DNA of 64,000 bases, from NCBI RefSeq assembly GCF_028290625.1, contig NZ_JAQGJM010000009.1, positions 186,001-250,000 on the forward strand, given 5' to 3'. The stretch's first letter is position 1. Every line of letters begins with the position of its first letter. Both the position numbers and the translations under genes were made by a program. A model generated the notes under the pieces. That model saw only the letters and a program-made list of their open reading frames with translations, did not search any database and had not been told where the DNA came from. Positions 5,739-14,673 of the stretch are shown in pieces. Source of the stretch: Devosia sp. Lineage in GTDB: Bacteria; Pseudomonadota; Alphaproteobacteria; Rhizobiales; Devosiaceae.

Positions 5739-7640
5739 TCACTGCACCGATCGCCTGATCGAACTTATGAGGCTCGCAGCAATGCGGGCCTTCATATCGA
5801 TGGCGGCAAACAATAGCGCGCTATGGCCTGGCAAAATCCAGAACTTGCTCATGTCTGAGGCGTAGCGCCCAGACCCGCCATAGTCGGGATGCTCGCTCGA
5901 CCAGATCGATTCCCAGTGCCGGCCGGCGGGCGGGGCCACCAGGGGATCGGGGATGATGGCCATGTGCCGGTCGCGGCCGAGATTGATGAACAGCAGGCGA
6001 TCATCGCCATCCTCTGACAGATAGCGCAGGAAAAATGCCTGCTCACCCAGCACGGCGCCGTCGAGGCGCGCGCCCTGGCCCTGTTGGGTGAAGGCCGTTT
6101 CGCTGCGGCGCAGGCGGAGCAGATCGCGGTGCAGGGCGACGATTTCGCCGTGCCGCTCGAATTCGCTCCAGTCCAGCTTGCTGGCGGCAAACGTTGCCGG
6201 GTCGGCTGGGTCGGCCAGCCGTTCGTCCATGGCGGGGTCGGAGACGCCGGCGAACTGGCGCAGGTTTTGCGTGCGGCCCTTGGCGATGGCGGCGGCGGTT
6301 TCGCCGGTGAAGCCGGCAAAATACAGAAAGCGTGTCGAGGCGCCAAATTCCTGGCCGTGGAACAGGCAGGGGGTTTGCGGCGACAGCAGGAACAGCGCGG
6401 TGATGGCCCGTACGGCGCCGGGCGACCCGAGCCGATCCATGCGCAAGCCGCGTGCCGAATTGGCCACTTGGTCGTGGTTTTCGAGGAAATGCACGAAATT
6501 GGTGGGCTTGAGGTTGAGCGACGGCGTACCGTAGGGCTTGTCGCGCATGTCGGAGCGTTGGCCCTGGTAGAGGAAGCCGTATTTGGCGCTGGCCAGCAGC
6601 TCGCTCGAGGTGCCGTGGTAATCGCGATAGTAGAAGTCGTTATGGCCCGTCAGCGCCACGCGGGCAGCATGGTGGAAGTCGTCATTGCCGATGGCTTCGA
6701 GGCCGTAGCCGCCGGCTTCCGGCCGGTCGACCAGGCGGTGGTCCTGCGGCTGGTTTTCGGCCACGATGAAAAGCTGGCGCTCAGGCGCTGCGGCGCGGGC
6801 GGCGGCAGCGATTTCGGCGATGATGTGGGTGTCGCTGTCATCGAATAGCGCCTGGGTCGCGTCCAGGCGCAGGCCGTCGAAATGGAATTCGCGGACCCAA
6901 TAGACGGCGTTCTGCACCATGAACTCCCGCACACCGGTGGCGCCTTCGCCATCGAAATTGAAGATCGCGCCCCATTCGCCATGGTGGCTGGTGCTGAAAT
7001 AATGGGGGGTGAAATCCTTGAAATGGTCGCCAAGGCCGGCATGGTTGTAGACCACGTCGAGAATGACCCCGAGCCCCAGCGCATGGGCTCGATCGATAAA
7101 GCGGTGCAGATCGTCCGGCGGGCCATAAAGGTGGCTGGGGGCGTAGGGCAGGACGGTGTCGTAGCCCCAGCCGAAGGCGCCATTGAACTCGCCGATCGGC
7201 ATGACCTGCAAGACGGTGATGCCGAGATCGCGCAGGGTCTGCAGCCGTTCGGTGGCGGCGGCCCAGGTGCCTTCGGGGGTGAAGGTGCCGATATGGATTT
7301 CGTAAAGCACTTGCCCGTCGGGTGGGACGCCGCGCCAGTAGGCGTCGCTCCAGGCGAAGATATTGTCCGTGACGACGGATGGCCCCTCGGGGCCCTCCGG
7401 CTGCCACCGTGAGGCGGGATCGGGCAGGGGCTCGCCGCCATCGAGTTGGAAGCGGTAGCGGGTTCCCGGTCGGATATCGGGAACGAGGACACTGAAATAA
7501 CCGTCGCCCGTCGCCTCCATCGGGATCGCCGGGTGACCTTCAACGATCAGCGACACCGCGCGGCGTCCCAGCGCCCAGACGCGAAAGTGCGTGCCATCGG
7601 CCGTGGCCTCTGCACCAATTGGGTAGCGGCGTTCTGTCAT
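5739..7640 (-). CDS. treZ: Malto-oligosyltrehalose trehalohydrolase
   Basis: 633 aa, cytosolic glycoside hydrolase of family 13. TreZ releases trehalose from maltooligosyl-trehalose, the second step of the TreY-TreZ route from glycogen. An N-terminal carbohydrate-binding E-set domain (about 1-95) precedes the barrel. Visible catalytic motifs: DVVYNH, GLRLDATQ (nucleophile Asp), IVAENQ (acid Glu) and ENHDQVAN (third Asp). Branching enzyme GlgB is a relative, but the YEIHIGTFTPEGTW and GEFNGAFGWGYD segments point to TreZ. Its usual partners treY and glgX are absent from this window, and it sits between flagellar genes, convergent with dksA (one-base gap). Trehalose here would serve osmotic or desiccation protection. 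Confidence 0.9.
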   Translation of the reverse strand: MTERRYPIGAEATADGTHFRVWALGRRAVSLIVEGHPAIPMEATGDGYFSVLVPDIRPGTRYRFQLDGGEPLPDPASRWQPEGPEGPSVVTDNIFAWSDAYWRGVPPDGQVLYEIHIGTFTPEGTWAAATERLQTLRDLGITVLQVMPIGEFNGAFGWGYDTVLPYAPSHLYGPPDDLHRFIDRAHALGLGVILDVVYNHAGLGDHFKDFTPHYFSTSHHGEWGAIFNFDGEGATGVREFMVQNAVYWVREFHFDGLRLDATQALFDDSDTHIIAEIAAAARAAAPERQLFIVAENQPQDHRLVDRPEAGGYGLEAIGNDDFHHAARVALTGHNDFYYRDYHGTSSELLASAKYGFLYQGQRSDMRDKPYGTPSLNLKPTNFVHFLENHDQVANSARGLRMDRLGSPGAVRAITALFLLSPQTPCLFHGQEFGASTRFLYFAGFTGETAAAIAKGRTQNLRQFAGVSDPAMDERLADPADPATFAASKLDWSEFERHGEIVALHRDLLRLRRSETAFTQQGQGARLDGAVLGEQAFFLRYLSEDGDDRLLFINLGRDRHMAIIPDPLVAPPAGRHWESIWSSEHPDYGGSGRYASDMSKFWILPGHSALLFAAIDMKARIAASLISSIRRSVQ

Positions 7641-7728
7641 GGGGCTCTACCGGACGTAATGGCAGGCGACCGAGAGTAGCTGGATTTGTACACTGATGCT
7701 TGCGGATGGGTTGGAGTGAGAACGAACG

Positions 7729-7758
7729 CGCGCTGCAAACGTTCCTGGATGCAGCGCG
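7729..7758. repeat. Nine-bp stem in the 400-base gap before the chemoreceptor
   Basis: CGCGCTGCA and TGCAGCGCG (12-base loop) form a perfect hairpin, with no T run after it. The gap 7641-8039 otherwise holds only the CtrA-like box at 7950; a short open frame inside it (7686-7907) has no family likeness and no good ribosome site. Confidence 0.4.
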
Positions 7759-7949
7759 TTAAGGGTTTGCCGGGCGCCTGGGACGTCGGCACGTCGCCCC
7801 GATACGTTATCGGAGCGGTTTATGGCTACAGCATGAGGCCGGTTTCGGGCTCGTTATCCTTTAGTGGTAGGGATTTACGCTTAGGCGCAAGGACTGCGAC
7901 AATTTAGCACATCGGCGCCATGGTTCATATTGGTCCCATGGTTAGGAAA

Positions 7950-7965
7950 TTGACCTCTCGTTAAC
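7950..7965 (+). promoter_or_regulatory. CtrA-like box upstream of the chemoreceptor
   Basis: TTGACCTCTCGTTAAC is TTGA-N7-TTAAC, one mismatch from the CtrA consensus, 75 bases before the chemoreceptor start. Several chemotaxis genes in CtrA-regulated species are direct targets, so a function is plausible. Confidence 0.4.
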
Positions 7966-8039
7966 GACGAATCCGCAGATTCCCATAGACGCGCATGAGG
8001 CGCTGAAACGGGCGGCAGAACGCTGCGGGGCAGAATCGA

Positions 8040-10472
8040 ATGTTCACATCATCTAATTTCCGGCTGCCGGCGCTGAAGATGCGCGGCAAGCTGATCGTTG
8101 CCGCCGCGGCGGTATTCACTTTGGCCATTGCGGGTAGCCTGTTCTACGTGGTGAACACCATCCGCGCTGGCGACCTTGTGGACGCGGACCGGGTCGTGCT
8201 CGGCATCGCCGACAACAAGGCATCGGCCATCAATGTCGAACTGGGTCGCTACGTCTCGGCCAGCACGGCCAATGCGGAGACGGCAACGGCCCTGCTCTCG
8301 GCGCAAACCATGATGCCGGATGTCTACGGCGCCATCGTGCTCCAGCAGTTGGAAAGCCTGCCCGACGCCAGCAGCGTCTCGATCGTGCTGACGCCCGATG
8401 CCGGGGTCGCGGCCAATCAGTTTTATGCGTCCTCCCAGTTCATGACGGAAGATGGCCATTTTGCCGCCTTCGCCCAGCGCGATGCCAATGGCAAGGCCAG
8501 CCTCATTCCCTTTCCATCCACTGCCGGCTTCGCCTGGATGGATGCGCCGATGGCCGCCGACGGTCCGACGATCCAGGGCCCGATCAATTACGACGGGGTG
8601 CTGTACACCTCGTTCTACAACACGATCCACGACGCCAGCGGCAAGGTCGTGGGCATCTCCGGCATCGACTTCGACTCGCGCCAGATCCAGGCCGTGGTCG
8701 GCGCCGAGCCGCCCTTGGGCAATGGCTTCATCGGCGCACTCGACGAGCAGCAGGTCTGGCTGCTCAATGCCGACGAAAAAGTGCTGGGCACCAAGGCGGA
8801 GGACGCCTGGGTGGTGAACGCGGTCAACGCGCTCAAGGACAAGGACGTATTTCAATATGTCGATACCGTCGCCGGCGCGTCCTGGCGCGTGACGGTCAAG
8901 GATTTCGACGTCCCTAACACGGGCGAGAAATGGCTGGTCATTGCCGCGGTGCCCGAGACAACGCTGCTCGCGGCAGCCGACCAGCAGCGCAATGTGATGA
9001 TTGGCGGCGGCGTCGGCGTGCTGCTGGCTGCGATTGCGGTGTTCTGGCTGGTGGGTAATTCCATCGCCAAGCCGGTGATCCGCATGACGGCGACGATGCG
9101 CCGGATCGCCAATAGCGAGTTCGACCTCGAAGTGCCCTATGCCGGCCGCAAGGACGAAATCGGGGAGATGTCGAACGCCGTCGAGGTGTTCCGCCAAAAC
9201 GGCCAGCGCGTTGCGCAGATGACCGAGGCGGAAGCCGCGCGGATCATTGCCGACCAGGCCAACCGCGCCGCCATGATGAGCGAGTTGCAGAGTGCCTTCG
9301 GGCTGGTGGTCGACGCCGCCATTGCGGGCGATTTCAGCCGCCGGGTCGAGGTGGAATTCCCTGATCCGGAACTGAATGGCCTGGCGACGAGCGTCAATGG
9401 CCTGGTGGAAACCGTCGAGCATGGGCTTGCCGAGACCGGCGACGTGCTGGCCGCGCTGGCCGACACCGACCTCACCAAGCGCATGGAGGGGCAATATTCC
9501 GGCGCCTTCGCCAAGCTCAAGGCCGACACCAATGCGGTGGCGGACAAGCTGACCGATATCGTCGGGCAGTTGCGCGAAACCTCGGGTGCGCTCAAGACGG
9601 CCACCGGCGAAATCCTGTCCGGCGCCAATGACCTCAGCGAACGCACCACCAAGCAGGCGGCGACGATCGAAGAGACTTCGGCGGCGATGGAGCAGCTTGC
9701 GACCACGGTGGTGCAGAATGCCGAGCGGGCGAACAATGCCAGCGTGGCGGCGGGCACGCTGACCCGTACCGCCGAAGAGGGTGGCCAGGTGATGAGCCAG
9801 GCCAATCTCGCCATGGACCGCATCACGGCGTCGTCGTCCAAGATCTCCAACATCATCGGGCTGATCGACGACATCGCCTTCCAGACCAACCTGCTGGCAT
9901 TGAACGCGTCCGTGGAAGCGGCGCGGGCTGGCGAGGCCGGCAAGGGCTTTGCGGTGGTGGCCGTGGAAGTGCGGCGCCTGGCGCAATCGGCGGCGCAGGC
10001 ATCGAGCGAGGTCAAGCTTTTGATCGAGCAGAGCGCCAGCGAAGTCAGCGGCGGCAGCAAGCTGGTGGCGGAAGCCGCCGGCAAACTGCAGGCCATGCTG
10101 GTAGCCGCTCGCCAGAGCCACGAACTGATGGACGGCATTGCCCGCGAAAGCCGCGAGCAGGCCTCGGCGATCGAGGAAGTCACCGTGGCGGTTCGCACCA
10201 TGGACGAGATGACCCAGCACAATGCCGCGCTGGTGGAAGAGACCAATGCGGCAATCGAGCAGACCGAGGCGCAAGCCAGCGAACTCGACCGCGTGGTGAG
10301 CATCTTCACGCTGAACGAGCACCGCGCTGCGGCGCCATCTCGTGCCCCGGCGCGTGAGTCGGCCCCGCGAAGCATGGGCATCAAGGCGTTGCAGAAAAAG
10401 GTGGTTTCCGCAGCCCGCACGTATATGACGCACGGCAATGCCGCAGTGGATAAGGACTGGAACGAGTTCTAG
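8040..10472 (+). CDS. Methyl-accepting chemotaxis protein
   Basis: 810 aa inner-membrane chemoreceptor. Order of domains: membrane segment 1 (about residues 18-40), a large periplasmic sensor of the Cache type (about 41-310, with [20 protein letters not shown], a Cache core pattern), membrane segment 2 (about 315-340), HAMP (about 342-395), a second HAMP-like linker (about 440-530), then the cytoplasmic signalling helices. The tip is recognised by [23 protein letters not shown], followed by [14 protein letters not shown]. Two methylation-helix segments ([20 protein letters not shown] and the [20 protein letters not shown] region) are visible. No CheB/CheR pentapeptide is at the C-terminus. 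The ligand cannot be told from sequence. A terminator follows. Confidence 0.93.
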   Translation: MFTSSNFRLPALKMRGKLIVAAAAVFTLAIAGSLFYVVNTIRAGDLVDADRVVLGIADNKASAINVELGRYVSASTANAETATALLSAQTMMPDVYGAIVLQQLESLPDASSVSIVLTPDAGVAANQFYASSQFMTEDGHFAAFAQRDANGKASLIPFPSTAGFAWMDAPMAADGPTIQGPINYDGVLYTSFYNTIHDASGKVVGISGIDFDSRQIQAVVGAEPPLGNGFIGALDEQQVWLLNADEKVLGTKAEDAWVVNAVNALKDKDVFQYVDTVAGASWRVTVKDFDVPNTGEKWLVIAAVPETTLLAAADQQRNVMIGGGVGVLLAAIAVFWLVGNSIAKPVIRMTATMRRIANSEFDLEVPYAGRKDEIGEMSNAVEVFRQNGQRVAQMTEAEAARIIADQANRAAMMSELQSAFGLVVDAAIAGDFSRRVEVEFPDPELNGLATSVNGLVETVEHGLAETGDVLAALADTDLTKRMEGQYSGAFAKLKADTNAVADKLTDIVGQLRETSGALKTATGEILSGANDLSERTTKQAATIEETSAAMEQLATTVVQNAERANNASVAAGTLTRTAEEGGQVMSQANLAMDRITASSSKISNIIGLIDDIAFQTNLLALNASVEAARAGEAGKGFAVVAVEVRRLAQSAAQASSEVKLLIEQSASEVSGGSKLVAEAAGKLQAMLVAARQSHELMDGIARESREQASAIEEVTVAVRTMDEMTQHNAALVEETNAAIEQTEAQASELDRVVSIFTLNEHRAAAPSRAPARESAPRSMGIKALQKKVVSAARTYMTHGNAAVDKDWNEF

Positions 10473-10500
10473 TCGGTTCCCACGATCTCGTGAAACGAAG

Positions 10501-10527
10501 CAGGCCGTCCCTTGGGACGGCCTGTTG
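10501..10527 (+). terminator. Terminator of the chemoreceptor gene
   Basis: CAGGCCGTCC and GGACGGCCTG pair perfectly, followed by TTGCTTTT, 28 bases after the chemoreceptor stop. Confidence 0.8.
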
Positions 10528-10590
10528 CTTTTGGGGTTAGTGCCTTCAACTCACTCAACAGACGAGGATATCGCCCCACTCACGGACCTT

Positions 10591-10663
10591 CCCGCGGACT
10601 TGATCCGCGGGCCTCCATCAGCATGGCGCAAGCGGCCAATGGCCCGCGGGTCAAGCCCGCGGG
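10591..10663. repeat. Composite palindromic repeat, copy 1
   Basis: Two inverted copies of a 21-bp palindrome (type CCCGCGGACTTGATCCGCGGG, then its inverted form at 10643) are 31 bases apart. The same composite occurs at 57310 and 61220. It resembles REP/BIME-type intergenic elements. Short open frames through this region (10438-10769) are made by the repeat and are not genes. Confidence 0.75.
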
Positions 10664-10739
10664 AAGATCGGTGGGGGGAGGCGGTGCCTCAAGGTCGGGC
10701 GGCGGGGAGGAGAGCAGGTGCCGCAAGCCAATGCAGCAA

Positions 10740-12230
10740 TCAGCCGAGATAGCGCTGCTTCAGATGTGATTTGAACACGTCCGCGTTGAGTGGTTCGCCC
10801 GTAGCGCGGGTGATGAGGTCGGGGGTGGAGTAGCGCGATCCTTGCTTCCAGATGTTGTCGCTGCGCCATTGGTTGACGCCGGTGAAATCGCCCTTGGCGA
10901 TGTCCGAGCGCACATTGGGATTGGTCTTTTCCAGCGCGGCCCATTGCTGGGCGGCGATCATTGCGCCCAGGGTGTAGCTGGGGAAATAGCCGAAGGCGCC
11001 GCCGGGCCAGTGCACGTCCTGCATCGGGCCATCCTTGGGATCGGCCAGGGTCGAGAGGCCGAGATACTCAGTCATCTTGGCGTCCCAGGCCTCGGGGATC
11101 TGGCTGGCCTCGAGCTTGCCGTTGACCAGGTCCTGTTCCAACTCGTAACGCAGGATGACGTGGAGCGGGTAGGTGACCTCGTCGGCATCGACGCGGATAT
11201 AGCCGCGTTCGACGAAGTTCACTTCCGCCAGCACATCCTCGACATCCCAGCCGGGAATCGCATCGGCGCCGAGATGCAGATGCACCAGCGGCAGGGCGAA
11301 TTCCCAGAATTCGGGCGAGCGGGCGAGTTGCATTTCCACGAATAGCGACTGGCTCTCATGAATGCCCATGCCGCGCGCCTTGCCGAGCGGCCAGTGCGAC
11401 CAAGCCTTGGGCAGGCCCTGTTCGTAGAGGGCGTGGCCGGTTTCGTGCAGCACGCCCATCAGGGATGAGAGGAATTCGTCGGTGCGGTAGCGCGTGGTCA
11501 TGCGCACGTCGGTCGGCACGCCGCCGCAGAACGGGTGGTGCGAGACGGCGAGCGAGCCATGGGTGAAATCGAAGCCGACGGCGCGCATGGCGGCGAGGCC
11601 GAGTTCGCGCTGCTTTTCGATGGGGTAGGGTCCGTTGAGGGCTTTGCGCGGGCGCTTGGCGAGGCGTTCGGCCTGGGCGTCGAGCGCGTCTGGAACGAAG
11701 CCCTTGAGGAAGGTCTTGAGATCGGAAAATACGGTATCGAGTTCGGCGGTGCGGTTGCCGGGATCGTATTGTTCCATCAGCGCGTCGTAGGGCGCCAGCT
11801 TGAGGGCGTCGGCACGCAGTTGTGCCTCTTCGCGCACGAGGGCGACGACGCCTTCCAACGCGGGGAGGAAGCTGTCCCAATCGTTCTTGGCGCGCAGCTC
11901 GCGCCAAAGCTGTTCCGACCGCATGGTGGCGGCGGTCCGGCGTTCGACGAATTCGGTGGGCAGGCAGGTGGCGTTGATATAGCTGCGCTTGAACTCGGCC
12001 AGCGCCAGGCGCTGGTCCTCGGATTCGGGGTTGGCGGCCTCGATCCAGTCAGCGATCTGAGGGGCGGTGGCCTGCGCGTGATACATGCCGGCCAGGTTCG
12101 ACATGGCCTCGGCCCGCTTCTCGCCGCCGCCGACCGCCATATGGGTGGCTTCGTCGGCGCCAAGAATGGACAGGGCATGTTCGAGTGCTTCGAGCTTGCG
12201 GCCGAGGTCGTCGAGTTTGGCAAAGGACAT
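10740..12230 (-). CDS. M32 family metallocarboxypeptidase (carboxypeptidase Taq type)
   Basis: 496 aa zinc enzyme that removes C-terminal residues from peptides in the cytoplasm. The family motifs are all present in order: HPFCGGVPTDVRMTTRY (HPF and DxRxT), then the zinc site HETGH in GVLHETGHALYEQG, then GMGIHESQS, and IRVDADEVTYPLHVILRYE. Length is normal for M32 (about 490-510). The start MSFAKLDDLGRK has an AGGCTCC-rich spacer but GGAGG overlap is clear (TCCGGAGCCTCCC on the plus strand). No operon partner is evident: a composite repeat lies downstream and the next genes upstream are two tiny membrane proteins. A peptide-salvage role is likely. Confidence 0.92.
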   Translation of the reverse strand: MSFAKLDDLGRKLEALEHALSILGADEATHMAVGGGEKRAEAMSNLAGMYHAQATAPQIADWIEAANPESEDQRLALAEFKRSYINATCLPTEFVERRTAATMRSEQLWRELRAKNDWDSFLPALEGVVALVREEAQLRADALKLAPYDALMEQYDPGNRTAELDTVFSDLKTFLKGFVPDALDAQAERLAKRPRKALNGPYPIEKQRELGLAAMRAVGFDFTHGSLAVSHHPFCGGVPTDVRMTTRYRTDEFLSSLMGVLHETGHALYEQGLPKAWSHWPLGKARGMGIHESQSLFVEMQLARSPEFWEFALPLVHLHLGADAIPGWDVEDVLAEVNFVERGYIRVDADEVTYPLHVILRYELEQDLVNGKLEASQIPEAWDAKMTEYLGLSTLADPKDGPMQDVHWPGGAFGYFPSYTLGAMIAAQQWAALEKTNPNVRSDIAKGDFTGVNQWRSDNIWKQGSRYSTPDLITRATGEPLNADVFKSHLKQRYLG

Positions 12231-12269
12231 GGGAGGCTCCGGATATCAGTGCCGGAGATGTTCCACAGG

Positions 12270-12449
12270 CTAGCGCCAGATGAAAGGCCAGTGCCAGCGT
12301 TTTTCGTGCGTCATCGCCATCAGCACCACGCCGACGCCGGCGCCGATGGCAATTCCCAGCGCCATGCCGAGCATCAAGTTACCGGTGGCGAGCCCAAGAA
12401 TGAGGCCGAGGCATAATCCAAATGAAATGCCGAGCGGAAGAAAAGCCAT
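12270..12449 (-). CDS. Tiny glycine-rich membrane protein A
   Basis: 59 aa, translated by hand. An excellent AGGAGG lies seven bases before the ATG. Residues 5-46 form two hydrophobic helices of glycine-spaced pattern (LGISFGLCLGLILGLATG, then LMLGMALGIAIGAGVG), and the tail is short and basic/aromatic (THEKRWHWPFIWR). It resembles protein B at 12580 in layout: a Gly-rich helix, a short polar turn with Asn, and a second Gly-rich helix. The gene is separate from the M32 peptidase by 39 bases. Function is unknown. Glycine-zipper membrane proteins can form oligomers or channels, but nothing here shows that. Confidence 0.65.
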   Translation of the reverse strand: MAFLPLGISFGLCLGLILGLATGNLMLGMALGIAIGAGVGVVLMAMTHEKRWHWPFIWR

Positions 12450-12579
12450 AGCGCGTCCTCCTGAACCCGAAAGAACGCAAAGTTACAGTTTGAAGTTCCA
12501 CTGATTAGTATTGGTATGGATAATGTTTCGCTAATTGAACTCTGGGCGGAAGTTAATATTCGGCCGCCATGCAGGCGTT

Positions 12580-12744
12580 TTATTTTGAACGGTCGTCGCC
12601 ATTTATGGCCTTGAGCGTGCCCGCCATGGCGATGCCCAACGCAATGCCGATGCCGATACCTATCGCGATATTGTCCATCAGCAATCCGATCACGACGCCG
12701 AGCAGGATGCCTAGGATGATGCCGGAGGTCATGGATTTGGTCAT
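12580..12744 (-). CDS. Tiny glycine-rich membrane protein B
   Basis: 54 aa, translated by hand. GGGAG lies about six bases before the ATG. After MTKSMTSG the sequence is a glycine-spaced hydrophobic helix (IILGILLGVVIGLLMDN), a turn at Asp-Asn, and a second helix (IAIGIGIGIALGIAMAG), ending in a polar tail with KAINGDDRSK. It is a likely paralogue of protein A at 12270: both keep the G-L-(x)n-G-N/D turn followed by a LGIAxG pattern. The 130 bases between them are AT-rich and may hold a promoter for protein A. Function is unknown. Both genes escape length cut-offs commonly used for gene calling. Confidence 0.6.
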   Translation of the reverse strand: MTKSMTSGIILGILLGVVIGLLMDNIAIGIGIGIALGIAMAGTLKAINGDDRSK

Positions 12745-12909
12745 TCGGGTTCTCCCTTCTGGTCACTCTCACATGGGTGCTCGGGTAAGAATGCAAAAGA
12801 GCCATGGCCAAAATGGGGAAGAGGCGCAGCCGGGGGACTGCGCCTCTCAAGTGGCCGCCTCCATTCTGGAGTCGACCGATGGCAATTCCTTCTGGACCTT
12901 GCCGAGGAG

Positions 12910-12943
12910 CCCAGCCGCACCAATGGGGGATTGCGCGGCTGGG
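12910..12943 (-). terminator. Hairpins after flgH (possible terminator)
   Basis: CCCAGCCGC pairs with GCGGCTGGG 13 bases after the flgH stop. A second stem, GAGGCGCAG with CTGCGCCTC, lies at 12821-12846 and is followed on the reverse strand by TTCCCCATTTT. Neither has a full T run, so termination would be weak or Rho-assisted. Confidence 0.4.
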
Positions 12944-12955
12944 TATTGGTGCTGC

Positions 12956-13693
12956 CTAGAAGGGCAGGATGGCGTCCATCACCTGCTGGCCGTAGCGTGG
13001 CTGCTGCACGTCGGTGATCTGGCCGCGACCGCCGTAGGCGATGCGGGCTTCGGCGATCTTGGACGACGGGATGGTGTTGTTGGCCTGGATGTCAGACGGG
13101 CGGACGATGCCGGCCACGATCAGGTCGCGCACTTCGAAATTGACGCGCACTTCCTGGCGGCCTTCGATCACCAGGTTGCCGTTGGGCAGGACCTGCGTGA
13201 CGACCGCGGCGACCGAAGTCTGCAGGGTTTCCGAGCGGTTGACCGAGCCGTTGCCGGTATCCTTCATGCCCGAGGTGATATCAATGGCACCGGCCGGGTC
13301 GATTGCGCCAGCGCTGAGATTGGTGACGGCGGAGCCGAGGATGCCACCGAGGCCTGCCGAATTGGACGAACTGCGGGCACGCTGGGTAGCGTTGTCGATC
13401 TGGGCGTTGTCATCGATGGTGACGATCACGGTCAGGATGTCGCCGATGCGGTGGGCGCGCTCGTCCTTGAAGAAGCCCTTGGCCGACATGCGGTAGAGCG
13501 AGTTGGGCTGGTAGGTGTCGGCGATTGCCTCGGGCATCGGCATGCGAACCGGCACATAGCCCGCCACGGTGGTGGGGTCCTCGATGGCGGTGAGGCGCGG
13601 GGCGTTGCCGACATCGGCGAGGCGATCCATCGTGTTGCAGCCGGCAAGGGTCGCGGCCAGGGTCAGGATTGCGGTGATCTTGAAGAGGGTCAT
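12956..13693 (-). CDS. flgH: Flagellar L-ring protein FlgH
   Basis: 245 aa outer-membrane lipoprotein that forms the L ring. The signal peptide ends in a lipobox with Cys19 (TLAATLAGC). Family segments are clear: SLYRMSAKGFFKDERAHRIGDILTVIVTIDDNA in the middle (about residues 60-100), VVTQVLPNGNLVIEGRQEVRVNFE, and GIVRPSDI near the C-terminus. AGGAG lies upstream of the ATG. It is the last gene of the flgF-flgG-flgA-flgH operon, 21 bases after flgA. Length is normal for the family. Confidence 0.95.
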   Translation of the reverse strand: MTLFKITAILTLAATLAGCNTMDRLADVGNAPRLTAIEDPTTVAGYVPVRMPMPEAIADTYQPNSLYRMSAKGFFKDERAHRIGDILTVIVTIDDNAQIDNATQRARSSSNSAGLGGILGSAVTNLSAGAIDPAGAIDITSGMKDTGNGSVNRSETLQTSVAAVVTQVLPNGNLVIEGRQEVRVNFEVRDLIVAGIVRPSDIQANNTIPSSKIAEARIAYGGRGQITDVQQPRYGQQVMDAILPF

Positions 13694-13714
13694 GAAAATT
13701 CTCCTGAAAGCTGG

Positions 13715-14659
13715 TCAGAGGCCGGCGAGGGCGAGCGGATCCTTGCTCACTTCGACGGCGCCCGCGGCGATGGCGGTGGCGGTGATGACGCGCTTGGACA
13801 TGAGATTGAGCACCTGGACCGGAGCCCCGGTGACTGCGTTGGTGATGGCCTGGCCCTTGACCGTCAGGGTCATCGGGCCCTGGCGGAAGTAGATGGTGAC
13901 GAGATCATTGCGGGCGATCAGCGTGGGCGTGGAGACATCGGCGGGCTTGAGCAGCATGCCCTCGCGGCTCTGGCGGTTGAGCTGCATGCCGACCAATTGT
14001 GCCGGGTCGGCAAAGCCGCTGGTGTCGCCATTGCGCAGCGAGACCGGGCGCATTTCGATGTCGCTGGCCGAGATGACGGTGCCGGCGGGCAGGCTGGTTG
14101 CCAGATGCGGGGCCTCGACGGACAGGTCGAGCGTGCCGGACACGTCCAGCGGTTTGGCCATGCCGGCGACGGCGAAGCGGGCGTTGAAGGCGCCGTTGCC
14201 AGGCAGGTAGCGCAGGCTGAGCAGGGTGGCCGGTGCGTCGGTGGCTTCTGCATTGATCGGGGCGAAAGGCACGGTGAACATGGCCTGGGCAGTGACGGCG
14301 GCGCCGATAGTGCCGCGGCTCACCAGGTCGCGGGTGATCAGGTCGGTCAGGACGGCTTCATCGACGACGCTGGCGCTGCGGATGACATTGACGCTCTGCA
14401 GGCCGTTGGCTTCGAAGTCGGCGATGCCAATGCGGGCGGCGGCGGCAGTGATGGCGGCGACGGGGACTGAACCGGTGGTGCCCGGATTGGGCGCCCGGAA
14501 CAGCGGGAGCTCGGCCTGCAGCCCGGCATCGTCAAACATGTCGCCGACGGTGACTACGGCGCCGATGACGACGACTTCGGCCTTGAGCTGCGGGGCGGCC
14601 AGGGCACTGCCGGCCAGCAGGGCCGTGGTGAGTGCGGCGATGAGGGAGCGCATGATCAT
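13715..14659 (-). CDS. flgA: P-ring assembly chaperone FlgA
   Basis: 314 aa periplasmic protein needed for P-ring (FlgI) assembly. A Sec signal peptide (about residues 1-21) is followed by two domains. The C-terminal half holds the SAF-type core: GTVISASDIEMRPV, LVGMQLNRQSREGMLLKPADV, and the closing LVTIYFRQGPMTLTVKGQA, which is the FlgA signature. GGAG eight bases before the ATG at 14659 supports that start over the second ATG two codons later. Alphaproteobacterial FlgA is often longer than the enteric protein (about 220 aa), as here. It sits between flgG and flgH. Confidence 0.92.
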   Translation of the reverse strand: MIMRSLIAALTTALLAGSALAAPQLKAEVVVIGAVVTVGDMFDDAGLQAELPLFRAPNPGTTGSVPVAAITAAAARIGIADFEANGLQSVNVIRSASVVDEAVLTDLITRDLVSRGTIGAAVTAQAMFTVPFAPINAEATDAPATLLSLRYLPGNGAFNARFAVAGMAKPLDVSGTLDLSVEAPHLATSLPAGTVISASDIEMRPVSLRNGDTSGFADPAQLVGMQLNRQSREGMLLKPADVSTPTLIARNDLVTIYFRQGPMTLTVKGQAITNAVTGAPVQVLNLMSKRVITATAIAAGAVEVSKDPLALAGL

Positions 14660-14673
14660 TTATCGAGCTCCTA

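Noticed and set aside
7686-7907. 73-codon frame before the chemoreceptor
   Set aside because: No ribosome site, no family likeness, and it crosses a hairpin.
8049-10433. 794-codon open frame opposite the chemoreceptor
   Set aside because: High-GC shadow of a strongly supported gene; composition rich in His, Arg and Gly with no family likeness.
10438-10769. Two short forward frames after the chemoreceptor
   Set aside because: They consist of the terminator and the composite palindromic repeat.
12569-14470. 633-codon open frame opposite flgH and flgA
   Set aside because: Lies over two recognised flagellar genes and the tiny protein B; low-complexity Gly/Asp/Arg text.
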